Assembly (NCBI RefSeq): GCF_015645385.1
Contig: NZ_JADOET010000009.1
Location: forward strand, 62,001 to 126,000
DNA: 64,000 nucleotides
Origin: Winogradskyella marina
GTDB taxonomy: Bacteria > Bacteroidota > Bacteroidia > Flavobacteriales > Flavobacteriaceae
Reading direction: 5' to 3'
Of the stretch, positions 7,872 through 16,805 are shown piece by piece. The notes under the pieces are model-generated. The model did not search any database and was not told where the DNA came from. It saw only the letters and a program-made list of their open reading frames with translations. Within the stretch, counting starts at the first letter, position 1. Each line of letters begins with the position of its first letter. The position numbers and the translations under genes were made by a program.

Positions 7872-8234
7872 ATGGAATCAAATTATCACACGCTTAAACG
7901 TTCGGACAATCAATTAATTGTCCTTACACACTTATCACAATTATTAACTTATGTTACAGGTTTTGGAGGTCTTATTACACCATTAATTATTTGGGCAACA
8001 CAAAAGGAACAGGTTGATGGAATGGATGCTCATGGAAAATCTATTGTAAATTTTCAATTAAGCATGCTTATTTATACAATAATCAGTATTCCTTTGATTA
8101 TAGTTGTTGGTTTGGGTATTGTAACGTTAGTATTAATCGGAATTTTAGCCTTTGTAATGCCAATTGTAAACGCCATAAAAGCTAGTAATGGAGAATTACC
8201 TTCTTATCCATTGTCTATTAATTTTATTAGTTAG
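7872..8234 (+). CDS. DUF4870 domain-containing membrane protein
   Basis: 120 aa. ATG at 7872 is chosen; a TTG ten codons earlier lies on a near-perfect -7 box (7837-7844, TCAATTTG), so it would not be in the mRNA. Three hydrophobic segments fit DUF4870: LSQLLTYVTGFGGLITPLIIW, a middle one in NFQLSMLIYTIISIPLIIVVG and the last one VTLVLIGILAFVMPIVNAI. Function of the family is unknown; it is membrane-embedded. It has its own promoter and a terminator at 8255-8287. Confidence 0.8.
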   Translation: MESNYHTLKRSDNQLIVLTHLSQLLTYVTGFGGLITPLIIWATQKEQVDGMDAHGKSIVNFQLSMLIYTIISIPLIIVVGLGIVTLVLIGILAFVMPIVNAIKASNGELPSYPLSINFIS

Positions 8235-8254
8235 GAATTAAATAATGGAAATTA

Positions 8255-8287
8255 AAAAGCTTTGCCAATTGGTGAGGCTTTTTTTTG
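8255..8287 (+). terminator. Terminator after the DUF4870 gene
   Basis: Stem 8255-8266 with 8271-8282 (several G-U pairs), AATT loop, T-rich tail. It abuts the first LytTR-type repeat at 8288. Confidence 0.7.
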
Positions 8288-8320
8288 TTTAGAAAAAAAA
8301 ATCCTTATTACAGAAAAAAT
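8288..8320 (+). promoter_or_regulatory. LytTR-type direct-repeat site 1, upstream of the sensor kinase
   Basis: TTTAGAAAAA and TTACAGAAAAAA, with their AGA cores at 8291 and 8312, exactly 21 bp apart. A perfect -7 box TAAGTTTG (8347-8354) starts 35 bp after the second core. The same 21/35 spacing recurs before the genes at 12150 and 13565. This suggests autoregulation of the two-component system. Confidence 0.7.
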
Positions 8321-8346
8321 CAAAATGAGATATTATAATTATATCT

Positions 8347-8354
8347 TAAGTTTG
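8347..8354 (+). promoter_or_regulatory. -7 element of the sensor kinase promoter
   Basis: TAAGTTTG, perfect TAnnTTTG, 14 bases before the ATG at 8369, which also argues against the TTG at 8363 as start. Confidence 0.6.
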
Positions 8355-8368
8355 TTTTTTCCTTGTAT

Positions 8369-11278
8369 ATGCCTGTAAATTTTAGAAATATTATATTTTT
8401 AATACTACTTTTTTTATATGAAGTGGTAGTCGCTCAAGATCCTGTTTTTGAGCATCTCGCAAATATCTCTAATCTGCCAGATGTTGAGTTTTATGATATT
8501 TTAGAAGACCACAACCACTATATTTGGTTTGCGGCAGATAAAGGTTTGTTTAGATATGATGGTAATACCTACCAGCGTTACGGTCACCCAAATCAAAAAG
8601 CAAATTCATTATTTCAATTAAAGGAAGATAATGATGGTAAGCTGTGGTGTAATAACATATATGGTCAACTGTTTTATGCAGAAAATGACCAATTACACTT
8701 GTTTCTAGATGCAAGTCAATTAGTAAAAGGGCAATTAGCAGCGTACACTATTTTAGAAAATGATATCCGCTTGTTTACTATAACAGGCATCTATGATGTT
8801 AATAAATCTACAAAAAAAATCACCAAGATTTTTGAAGGTCTATGCATAAGTAATGCTAATAGTCGCGATAGTAATTATGTATTTACAATTAATGAGGAGG
8901 CAGGCTTAAATAAAAATAGTATTTATAAAATAGAAGGTGATCATAGGATTAAAATATTCGATATTGAAAGTTTAGGACTTATACAGTCTCCTAAATTATT
9001 CGCTTTTAAAAATGAAGTATTTTTTACTTACAAAAGTGATGATAAGAACATAATTTATCTTACAAATAGGGTTGATAATTCAGTAGTAAAACTTGAAACT
9101 CCACCTCAATTAAATAATAAAATTCTATATAACCTCATAAGTTTTGACAACGATTATTGGTTTTTAACCACTGCAGGTGTTTTTGTTTATGAGTTTAAAG
9201 ATCAGGTTTTTAGTCTGAAAGAACAACTTTTTAATACAGAGTCTATTACGGACGTTGAGATAGATTATAATAATAATTATTGGTTTGCGACCTTGGATAA
9301 TGGAGTCTTTGTATCTCCAAATTTAAATATTAGGCGTGCAGACTTGGCATCTACAAAGTCTAAAATTACGGCATCTTGCGCTTTACAAGATAATCAATAT
9401 GTATTAGGTACAAACGATGGTAAACTTTTGTTTTATGACAAGCTTCAACGTTTTAAAACATTGCAATTGCCTGGAGAGAAAATAATAGGTAATCTATTTC
9501 ACGATGCCCAACAACAGCGATTAATTGTAAGTATTAATGCTTCCGAATCTTTTGTAGTTAATTTGAAAAATAACAAAATTACAGATGCCATCAACAAATT
9601 TTCAGTAGCTAAAACTATTTCAAAATTAAACGATACCTTATTGTTTTATGGTAATTATAAAGAAGGTATAGTATATAATAATCCTTATAATTCAAAAGAA
9701 AAAAAGAGCTTGCGTTCTAGTCGTGTTAAGGCTTCAGTGGTGGATAATGACAAACTTTTTGTATCCTATATTGATGGCTTGTTTCAATATGATTTAAATA
9801 GCTTTTCTTCAAAAGGCATACAGTTTAAAGGACATAATTTGTTGGTTAATGCAATGAGTACATCAAACAAAGCAATTTGGCTTGCTACTCAGCATAATGG
9901 CTTAATGAAGTTTGAGAATAATACTTTAATGCAACCTTCGGCTAATTTATTTAAGAATTTACAAATAAATACGCTAAAATCTGATGGTGATTTCCTGTGG
10001 ATTTCAACGGATTCTGGACTGTATCAATATAATACAATAACTAAAACTTCAAGATTTTTAAATGAGCAAGATGGGTTAAATACGGCTATAAATGACTTTC
10101 TTGTTCTTAAAGATGTTATTATTCTTAGTTTACCGCAATCCCTTTATGCACTGCCAAAAGGAGAAGGTCTATTTAAGAATTTTAAAACTTCTAAAGTTGA
10201 GGTTAAAGCTGTACACATTAACGATCGTGATACATTGGTGCAGTCTTATTATAAACTGCCTTATGACTTAAATAAAATTACCTTGGAGTTTAATTCTAAT
10301 GGCTTTCAAACCAATAAGAACGTTAAATATCAATATCGCGTACAGCAATTAGATACTGCTTGGCAAAACATACCACTAAATACAAATGTGGTTAATTTTA
10401 ATAGTTTGGCAAGCGGAACTTATAACGTAGAATTAAAAGCAAAAAATATAAGTGCAGAAAAGGCTGTTTTTGCGACTCCGATGACCTTTGTGATTACCAA
10501 ACCCTTTTGGGAAACATGGTGGTTTTATGCAATTATTTTATTTGTGATCTTTGGTTTAATTTGGTTGTATTTCAAATGGCGTTTAAAACAAAAAGAAGAA
10601 CAACGTATTAGCGAAATTGATAAAATTTTAATCGATAAAAAAATTACCAATTTAAGATTAGAAAATCTGCGTTCGCAAATGAATCCGCATTTTATTTTCA
10701 ATGCTTTAAATTCCATTCAAGATTATATTGTATCGAATGAAAAAGAATTAGCAAGCTCGTATTTAGTAAAGTTTAGTCGATTAATACGAATGTATTTAGA
10801 TTACAGTCAGCAAAATGAAATCACTCTTCAAGAAGAATTAAATGCTTTAAAATTGTATTTAGAATTAGAGAAAGTACGTTTTGAAGAGGAGTTAGAATAT
10901 CAAATTCATATAGATCATCAACTTAAAACGCAACAAATAAAAGTACCATCGTTATTCGTTCAACCCTATGTTGAAAATGCGCTAAAACACGGCTTATTGC
11001 ATAAACTAAATGACCGACAATTAAAGGTTGAAGCTAAAATTATTGAAAACAATAACTTACAAATTACCATTGAAGATAATGGTATAGGTAGAACACAATC
11101 CGAAAAATTAAAACGACCGAACCAACAGCACAAACCTTTTGCTACCAAAGCCAATGAAGAACGGGTTTACCTTTACAAAAACAAATTAAAACGTAATATA
11201 ACCATTGCTATTGAAGATTTATACGATGAAAATCAAACAGCTTCAGGAACCAAAGTGGTTATAACAATGCCTATATAA
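8369..11278 (+). CDS. LytS-type sensor histidine kinase with N-terminal two-component propeller
   Basis: 969 aa from ATG 8369. A signal peptide (residues 1-21, ending VVVAQ) is followed by a periplasmic domain of repeated blades (about 25-630) with the pattern of two-component regulator propellers (for example HYIWFAADKGLFRYDG, FLWISTDSGLYQYN). A Y_Y_Y-type sandwich follows (about 640-700), one membrane helix (WWFYAIILFVIFGLIWLYF, about 711-729), a linker helix and a LytS kinase: LRSQMNPHFIFNALNSIQ with the phosphoacceptor His near 772, and an ATP-binding domain with PYVENALKHG and DNGIGR. The response-regulator gene begins 5 bp later, so the pair is one operon. The propeller should sense an envelope or extracellular ligand; its nature is unknown. 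Confidence 0.92.
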   Translation: MPVNFRNIIFLILLFLYEVVVAQDPVFEHLANISNLPDVEFYDILEDHNHYIWFAADKGLFRYDGNTYQRYGHPNQKANSLFQLKEDNDGKLWCNNIYGQLFYAENDQLHLFLDASQLVKGQLAAYTILENDIRLFTITGIYDVNKSTKKITKIFEGLCISNANSRDSNYVFTINEEAGLNKNSIYKIEGDHRIKIFDIESLGLIQSPKLFAFKNEVFFTYKSDDKNIIYLTNRVDNSVVKLETPPQLNNKILYNLISFDNDYWFLTTAGVFVYEFKDQVFSLKEQLFNTESITDVEIDYNNNYWFATLDNGVFVSPNLNIRRADLASTKSKITASCALQDNQYVLGTNDGKLLFYDKLQRFKTLQLPGEKIIGNLFHDAQQQRLIVSINASESFVVNLKNNKITDAINKFSVAKTISKLNDTLLFYGNYKEGIVYNNPYNSKEKKSLRSSRVKASVVDNDKLFVSYIDGLFQYDLNSFSSKGIQFKGHNLLVNAMSTSNKAIWLATQHNGLMKFENNTLMQPSANLFKNLQINTLKSDGDFLWISTDSGLYQYNTITKTSRFLNEQDGLNTAINDFLVLKDVIILSLPQSLYALPKGEGLFKNFKTSKVEVKAVHINDRDTLVQSYYKLPYDLNKITLEFNSNGFQTNKNVKYQYRVQQLDTAWQNIPLNTNVVNFNSLASGTYNVELKAKNISAEKAVFATPMTFVITKPFWETWWFYAIILFVIFGLIWLYFKWRLKQKEEQRISEIDKILIDKKITNLRLENLRSQMNPHFIFNALNSIQDYIVSNEKELASSYLVKFSRLIRMYLDYSQQNEITLQEELNALKLYLELEKVRFEEELEYQIHIDHQLKTQQIKVPSLFVQPYVENALKHGLLHKLNDRQLKVEAKIIENNNLQITIEDNGIGRTQSEKLKRPNQQHKPFATKANEERVYLYKNKLKRNITIAIEDLYDENQTASGTKVVITMPI

Positions 11279-11283
11279 AATAG

Positions 11284-12036
11284 ATGAAAGCCATAATTAT
11301 AGACGACGAAAAACGCGCCAGACATTTATTATCTAAGCTCATAACTGAACTTTGCACAAGCATCTTAAGTATAGATGAAGCGCAGGATTTAGCATCTGGT
11401 GTGGACTTAATAAAGTCTTCAAAACCAGATATTGTATTTTTAGATATTGAAATGCCAAATCAATCAGGTTTAGATATTTTAGAATACTTTCCAAATCAGA
11501 TCAATTTTAAAATCATTTTTGTTACCGCGTATAACCAATATGCAATCGAAGCATTTAAGCGTTCTGCGGTAGATTATCTATTAAAACCCGTCGATACTAC
11601 TGAATTAAAAGCTGCTGTTGAAAAAGCAAAACAAGCTATTGAGGCTCATAATTTAAATGACCAATTAAATAAATTGCGCGACTCATTAAAGCAATTATCT
11701 ATAGATAAGATTGCTTTAGAAATTCCTAAAGGAATTATGTTTACGTCTCATAACGACATTGTTTATTTTGAAGCCGATAGCATGTACACCAACGTACAAT
11801 TAATTGATGGAAAACAAAAAACAATTTGTAAACCCTTAAAGCATTTTGTAGAACAATTAGAAAACAATGCCATGTTTTTTAAATGTCATCGTTCCTATTT
11901 AATTAACCTAAAATACGTAGACGAATTGGTGAAAGACGATGGCGACTATTTATTGATGACAAACAAAAAACGAATACCTATTTCTAAATCTAAACGCGAT
12001 CAGTTTTTAGAAGTCATTAAGGAAACGTTTTTGTGA
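11284..12036 (+). CDS. LytTR-family response regulator
   Basis: 250 aa. The receiver domain (1-120) has the acidic pair D7/D8, phosphoacceptor D54 in VFLDIEMP, T81 and K101 (LLKPVD). A LytTR DNA-binding domain covers about 145-248 (IPKGIMFTSHNDIVYFEAD, CHRSYLINL, KRIPISKSKR). It is translationally close to the kinase at 8369. LytTR proteins bind direct repeats two helical turns apart. Such repeats, 21 bp apart, precede the kinase gene and the two downstream secreted-protein genes, which are therefore the predicted targets. Confidence 0.95.
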   Translation: MKAIIIDDEKRARHLLSKLITELCTSILSIDEAQDLASGVDLIKSSKPDIVFLDIEMPNQSGLDILEYFPNQINFKIIFVTAYNQYAIEAFKRSAVDYLLKPVDTTELKAAVEKAKQAIEAHNLNDQLNKLRDSLKQLSIDKIALEIPKGIMFTSHNDIVYFEADSMYTNVQLIDGKQKTICKPLKHFVEQLENNAMFFKCHRSYLINLKYVDELVKDDGDYLLMTNKKRIPISKSKRDQFLEVIKETFL

Positions 12037-12060
12037 TATTGGTTTAAAAATTCGTTTTCA

Positions 12061-12093
12061 TTTAGAAAAAAAATCCACAACTTTAGAAAAAAC
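12061..12093 (+). promoter_or_regulatory. LytTR-type direct-repeat site 2, upstream of the secreted protein gene
   Basis: TTTAGAAAAA and TTTAGAAAAAA with AGA cores at 12064 and 12085 (21 bp). A -7-like box TTCTTTTG (12120-12127, one mismatch to TAnnTTTG) starts 35 bp after the second core, as at the other two sites. Confidence 0.7.
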
Positions 12094-12149
12094 GCTATTA
12101 AGAATAGTCGTTTAGTCGCTTCTTTTGAGGTCTATTAAACACAATTCTT

Positions 12150-13373
12150 ATGAAAAAAATAATTCTATTATTAGTTTTAGCATTATGCTACAATACATCC
12201 AATGCACAATTGGGCAAAATGTTAAAGAAAAAAGCCAAAGCTGCAGTAGAGAAGAAGATGAATAAAAAAGAGGAAACAAGTTCATCTTCAAGATCTGAAA
12301 GCTCAACAGGAATGGTTGGTAATACTTCAACTTCTAGTCAAAATTCATCTAAATCTGAATATACTGATGAAGAATTTAAAGCAGAATTAGCTAAAAAATA
12401 CCCTAACGACCAAGAGAAGCAAGATTTATACTATCAAAAATATCTTGAGAAAAAACAACAAGAAGCCGAAGCTAATAAACCTAAAACAGGCTCTAGTATA
12501 AGTGACGACTTTTTATACATGTCTTATCCTTTTGCAATGACTAAAGGCATGAGTGCTGTGGGTGTAGACCGTGTAAAGTTGAGACGCCAAATGACAGATA
12601 TGGGTGATAATGTAGATGTATTACCTGCACAAGATCCGGAATATTCGTGGTTACGTTTTTTAACAACACCAGAATTAGAAGCCATGTCACCAGAAGGTTA
12701 TATAGGTTACGAGTTGGTTTCAGGAATGTTTACAACCAAAGTCGGAGCAGACAGATCACAAACGTTAGAGCTTGGTACAGGAATGCCAATACTGGTCAGA
12801 GGAATGCTTATTGCAGACGATGTGTTTGTTATTTACGCGGCATCGCATCAAGGTGGTCATGCGTTTAATGTACCATCGTATATGCATCAAAAAGATATTA
12901 CAATTTTGAATGTCATTGGTAAAGGAGAGCAACAGTTTCATCTAGAATGGCTAGAAAAAGCAAAGCCAATAGTACAAGAATTTGAAGCGACGTTAAAAGC
13001 TAATTATGATGCTGCGGCAAAATCGACTAGAGATGCTATAAAAATGCCAAAAGCTGGTAGCATGAATAGCAATACATCATTAATGAGTTTTGCTAAAGAA
13101 AATGTGTCTAAAACTATTGCTAAAGATGGCGCTAAATTGTTAAAAATTAATATAGAATCTAACGATTGGAGTGTTGTAAAAAACAAATATACAGGACACA
13201 TTTTGTACCGTTGGATAAAAGGTGCTTTTACCGAAAAAAATAAAAATAACGAATGCTACTTACAAGGCTTTTTAATTAAGCAACACTACAACGGCTCTGG
13301 TTATGGTAGTTCGGAATTTGGTGGCATTATTCATGGTCAAATGCCTTATGGACAAAAAATGAATTGCGAGTAA
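12150..13373 (+). CDS. Secreted protein of unknown function, predicted LytTR target
   Basis: 407 aa; I do not recognise the family. It starts with a signal peptide (1-19, ending TSNA). A Lys-rich stretch (about 24-42) and a Ser/Thr-rich linker (about 43-71) follow. Next comes a charged helical segment (about 74-113, KKYPNDQEKQDLYYQKYLEK) and a globular part to the end. No transmembrane helix or T9SS tail is seen, so it is probably periplasmic. It has a direct-repeat site and its own promoter and lies directly after the two-component genes, which suggests it belongs to the response they control. Confidence 0.75.
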   Translation: MKKIILLLVLALCYNTSNAQLGKMLKKKAKAAVEKKMNKKEETSSSSRSESSTGMVGNTSTSSQNSSKSEYTDEEFKAELAKKYPNDQEKQDLYYQKYLEKKQQEAEANKPKTGSSISDDFLYMSYPFAMTKGMSAVGVDRVKLRRQMTDMGDNVDVLPAQDPEYSWLRFLTTPELEAMSPEGYIGYELVSGMFTTKVGADRSQTLELGTGMPILVRGMLIADDVFVIYAASHQGGHAFNVPSYMHQKDITILNVIGKGEQQFHLEWLEKAKPIVQEFEATLKANYDAAAKSTRDAIKMPKAGSMNSNTSLMSFAKENVSKTIAKDGAKLLKINIESNDWSVVKNKYTGHILYRWIKGAFTEKNKNNECYLQGFLIKQHYNGSGYGSSEFGGIIHGQMPYGQKMNCE

Positions 13374-13400
13374 AAGGAGTTATCGTTTTTATGGTTAATT

Positions 13401-13430
13401 AAAGTCTGTTTAAAAAAGCAGGCTTTTTTT
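13401..13430 (+). terminator. Terminator after the 407-aa secreted protein gene
   Basis: Stem AAAGTCTG (13401-13408) with CAGGCTTT (13419-13426), one wobble pair, A-rich loop, T tail. Confidence 0.7.
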
Positions 13431-13465
13431 ATGAGCTATAATGTAAGTATAAACTTTAGGTTTCA

Positions 13466-13497
13466 TTTAGAAAGAAAATAGAACTATTCAGAAAAAA
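13466..13497 (+). promoter_or_regulatory. LytTR-type direct-repeat site 3, upstream of the LRR/beta-helix gene
   Basis: TTTAGAAAGA and TTCAGAAAAAA with AGA cores at 13469 and 13490 (21 bp). The -7-like box TTATTTTG (13525-13532) starts 35 bp after the second core. Confidence 0.7.
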
Positions 13498-13564
13498 GCG
13501 AATTGAAAACCTTACGATTGATTGTTATTTTGTAGTCGATTAATCATAAAAAATATTATCAACA

Positions 13565-16102
13565 ATGAAAAAAACATTACTCTTATTTACAGCCTACTTG
13601 TGTTTAGGTTTGTTTTCGGCTTTTGCTCAAAACGTAGACATTCCAGACGCTAATTTTAAAACCTATTTATTAGCAGATTCAGCAATAAATACAAATTCAG
13701 ATTCTGAAATTTCTGTAGCAGAAGCACAAGCGTTTTCGGGTGAGTTATTAATAAATGGCTTGTCAATTTCAGATTTAACAGGTATTGAAGAATTTGTAAA
13801 TATTACACGTTTAGATTGTTACAGTAATAATTTAACAGCTTTAGATGTTAGTAATAATTTAGCATTAACGCGTTTACACTGTTCTGATAATCAAATAGAA
13901 ACTTTAGATATTAGTGCAAATCCGTTAATTACAGATATACAATGTCATAACAATGGTGTTTTATATGCATTAAACATTGCCAATGGAAATAACAGCAATA
14001 TAAATTGGATGAAAGCCTATGGAAATAGTTTATCATGTATTCAAATAGATGCTGGTTTTACGCCACCAGCAGATGAAGGAATATACAGTCAAGGTTGGAC
14101 CAAAGGGAACTCTGCAATTTATGGTGTCGATTGTGTTGCGCTTAATCAAGAAGTAAACATTCCTGATGCCAATTTTAAAAACTTTTTAGTAAGCGATAAC
14201 ACTATCAATTTAAATGGAGATTCTGAAATAACGCTGGCAGAAGCACAAGCTACAACCGAGTTAATTATGGACGGCATTGGTATTGCAGACTTAACAGGTA
14301 TTGAAGCTTTTACCAATTTAACGCGTTTAGATGTACCAAATAATAGCCTAACTACTATTGATGTTAGTAACAATTTATCTTTAACACGTTTACATGCTGG
14401 TTTCAATAACTTAACAAGTTTAGACATCCGTTTAAATACAAATATTGATGAATTGTTTTGTCATGAAAATAGTGCATTAGAAACGTTGTTAATCTCTAAC
14501 GGAAATAACAGTAATTTCATCTACATGAAAGCCTATAGTAATGCAAGTTTAACATGTATTCAGGTTGATGCAGGCTTTTCACCGCCAGCAAATAGTGGTC
14601 AGTACGCAGTAGGTTGGACTAAAGATGGTCAAACAAGTTATAGCGAAAATTGTATACCAGCAATTTATTATGTAGATGCTAATGCAACAGGAGCCAATGA
14701 TGGTAGCTCATGGACAAATGCTTTTACAAGCGTAACAGACGCTTTAGCACTCACCAATTTAAATGATGCTGTTTGGGTAGCAAAAGGAACGTATGCCTTA
14801 GCAGATAAAAACACGCCAATAGCTGTTAATACAAATGAAGTAGATATTATTGGAGGTTTTTCTGGAACCGAAACTACTTTAGCTGATAGAGACTTAACAG
14901 CCATTCATACTACGAATGCAACCATTTTTACTGGTGATATTAATGGTGATGATATTGATGGGGATTTCTCATCGAACAAAACAGATAATGCGGAACGATT
15001 ATTTGAATTAAGAACAAGCAATGTCACTTTTGATGGTATTATTTTTGAAAACATTTACGACACCTCACAATCTGGAGGAGTAGAAGAAAACGGTGTGATT
15101 TTTATACCAAATAGTTTAAATGCTAATAATTTGAAAATTAAAAATTCGGTATTTAGGAATAACTATTCTAATGGCTATTTACTTAAAATTAGAAAATTTA
15201 ATCAAGGATTACTTATTGAAAACACCAAATTTATTAATAATACCATTGTAAACATGGGATTGGTTTATATACAATCTGATAGTACAAACGGTTATATTTT
15301 TACACGTTGGGCAAATGTATTGGTAGCAGATAACGATATTAATCTTTCAGCACTAAATATTTACAGAGAAGATTGGAACAATGGTAATACTTTAGATGTT
15401 GTTATTACTAACAGTACGTTTGTTAATAATGATTATAATGGGACTTATGGCAATTCTATTACGGCTTCAGGAAATGGAAAAGTAAACCTAAATGTTAATA
15501 ATTCTATCTTTTGGCAGAATACTGTTAATGGTGCAGCAGCCACTAGAGATATTTCCGACGGAATGAATTCTACTTACGATGTGTTTATTAAAAATACTAT
15601 CGCAGCAGTACCTTCAAACGCTGGAACTTACGGAACGTTTTCTACTACTGACCTAACCACTTTAGATCCTGCAACTGATGATTTAAATTTAGATGCCGAT
15701 TACAAACCAACATCAGCTTCAACTTATATCATAGACCAAGGAGATAATTCATATTATGATGTGGCTTTATTTGGTGATTTGGACTTATCTGGAAACGATA
15801 GAGTTTTCAATTCGACTATAGATTTAGGAGCTTATGAGTATAATTCCGCCTTGGGGTTAGATACATTTACTCTGAACACAAATGCAGTAAAACTATACCC
15901 GAATCCTGTAAGTGATAAACTATATATTCAATCTACTGAACAGATTGAAAGTGTAGCGATTTACAACATTAATGGGCAATTAGTAAAAGCATCTCACACC
16001 GGTAATAACGGTATTGACGTGTCTAATTTGTCTACAGGATTATACCTTATTCAAATGAAAACCGCTTCTTCATCTGTAAACCAAAAGTTCTTTAGAAACT
16101 AA
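13565..16102 (+). CDS. Secreted LRR / parallel beta-helix protein with T9SS type A sorting domain
   Basis: 845 aa. Signal peptide 1-21 (ending SAFA). Two consecutive leucine-rich modules of about 170 residues (about 22-192 and 196-366) each open with IPDANFK and contain LTxLDVSNNLxLTRLH repeats, so the N-terminal half is an internal duplication. A right-handed beta-helix domain begins at IYYVDANATGANDGSSW (about 368) and runs to about 760. The last 80 residues (KLYPNPVSDKLYIQS, GLYLIQMK, KFFRN) are a T9SS sorting domain, so it should be exported and fixed to or released from the surface. It carries LytTR-type site 3. Adhesion or glycan binding is an inference. Confidence 0.88.
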   Translation: MKKTLLLFTAYLCLGLFSAFAQNVDIPDANFKTYLLADSAINTNSDSEISVAEAQAFSGELLINGLSISDLTGIEEFVNITRLDCYSNNLTALDVSNNLALTRLHCSDNQIETLDISANPLITDIQCHNNGVLYALNIANGNNSNINWMKAYGNSLSCIQIDAGFTPPADEGIYSQGWTKGNSAIYGVDCVALNQEVNIPDANFKNFLVSDNTINLNGDSEITLAEAQATTELIMDGIGIADLTGIEAFTNLTRLDVPNNSLTTIDVSNNLSLTRLHAGFNNLTSLDIRLNTNIDELFCHENSALETLLISNGNNSNFIYMKAYSNASLTCIQVDAGFSPPANSGQYAVGWTKDGQTSYSENCIPAIYYVDANATGANDGSSWTNAFTSVTDALALTNLNDAVWVAKGTYALADKNTPIAVNTNEVDIIGGFSGTETTLADRDLTAIHTTNATIFTGDINGDDIDGDFSSNKTDNAERLFELRTSNVTFDGIIFENIYDTSQSGGVEENGVIFIPNSLNANNLKIKNSVFRNNYSNGYLLKIRKFNQGLLIENTKFINNTIVNMGLVYIQSDSTNGYIFTRWANVLVADNDINLSALNIYREDWNNGNTLDVVITNSTFVNNDYNGTYGNSITASGNGKVNLNVNNSIFWQNTVNGAAATRDISDGMNSTYDVFIKNTIAAVPSNAGTYGTFSTTDLTTLDPATDDLNLDADYKPTSASTYIIDQGDNSYYDVALFGDLDLSGNDRVFNSTIDLGAYEYNSALGLDTFTLNTNAVKLYPNPVSDKLYIQSTEQIESVAIYNINGQLVKASHTGNNGIDVSNLSTGLYLIQMKTASSSVNQKFFRN

Positions 16103-16125
16103 AGTTGCGGTTGTGTTAACTTCTT

Positions 16126-16153
16126 AGCGCTCACTTTTGTGAGCGCTTTTTTT
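16126..16153 (+). terminator. Terminator after the LRR/beta-helix gene
   Basis: A perfect 9-bp stem AGCGCTCAC/GTGAGCGCT with a TTTT loop and a T7 tail. It separates the next gene, whose ATG is at 16181. Confidence 0.9.
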
Positions 16154-16180
16154 ACCAAATCATTCAAAACATATTTAATA

Positions 16181-16726
16181 ATGAAACATTTAAAATTTTA
16201 TGCGATCGTACTTTTTGCAATGCTTTTAACAGCGTGTTCTTCAGATGATGATAGTTCTGATGCCTATGAAAACCATATTACGGTAGGCGAATCTGTATTT
16301 GAAATGCATGCCGTAATTGTAGAGCCTTCACTGAATAGTGTGTTTTTAAGTTTAACCAATAGCTCTGAGGCCGAAATAGTAGCCATTTCTGATGGTACTA
16401 CATTGAGTCATGTAGATATGTTTACAGCACGAATTAGCTATTTAGATTTAACACCTGGAGTAACTTATGAGTTGTCTGAAATTTCAAGTTTAGAGTTCAT
16501 TGTAAATGGCTCTATTGTTGATGGTGAATTTGACAACGGAATTAGTCAGTTTTACAAAAGTGGCAGTAATTCAGATTTAGAAGTTACCCATGGCAGTATT
16601 AGAATAACGGAATATGATGTCGATGTTATTCGATTGTCGTTTACGTTTACAAGGGCAGATGGTGTTGTGATTTCAGGAGATTACGAAGGTTCTTTTCTTT
16701 ATATAGATAATAATAATCTTAATTGA
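16181..16726 (+). CDS. Small lipoprotein of unknown function
   Basis: 181 aa from ATG 16181; an earlier in-frame start would lie inside the terminator. MKHLKFYAIVLFAMLLTAC is a lipoprotein signal with Cys19 followed by SSDDDSSD, an acidic stretch like the Bacteroidota surface-export signal. The rest is beta-rich (SVFEMHAVIVEPSLNSVFLSL, RLSFTFTRADGVVISGDYEGSF) and resembles small flavobacterial beta-sandwich lipoproteins. No catalytic motif is seen. It follows the T9SS protein but is separated by a terminator. Confidence 0.7.
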   Translation: MKHLKFYAIVLFAMLLTACSSDDDSSDAYENHITVGESVFEMHAVIVEPSLNSVFLSLTNSSEAEIVAISDGTTLSHVDMFTARISYLDLTPGVTYELSEISSLEFIVNGSIVDGEFDNGISQFYKSGSNSDLEVTHGSIRITEYDVDVIRLSFTFTRADGVVISGDYEGSFLYIDNNNLN

Positions 16727-16743
16727 TAGTGATTATATTAACT

Positions 16744-16776
16744 AAAAAAGCTCACTAATAGTAGTGAGCTTTTTTT
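16744..16776. terminator. Bidirectional terminator between the lipoprotein gene and dnaN
   Basis: Perfect stem AGCTCACTA (16749-16757) with TAGTGAGCT (16762-16770), A-run before and T-run after, so it can serve both converging genes. Confidence 0.88.
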
Positions 16777-16805
16777 ATAAATAAATATTATGAGTCATTA
16801 AAAGT

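Noticed and set aside
14146..14904. Two minus-strand frames inside the LRR/beta-helix gene
   Set aside because: Shadow frames of a well-supported plus-strand gene with repeated codons.
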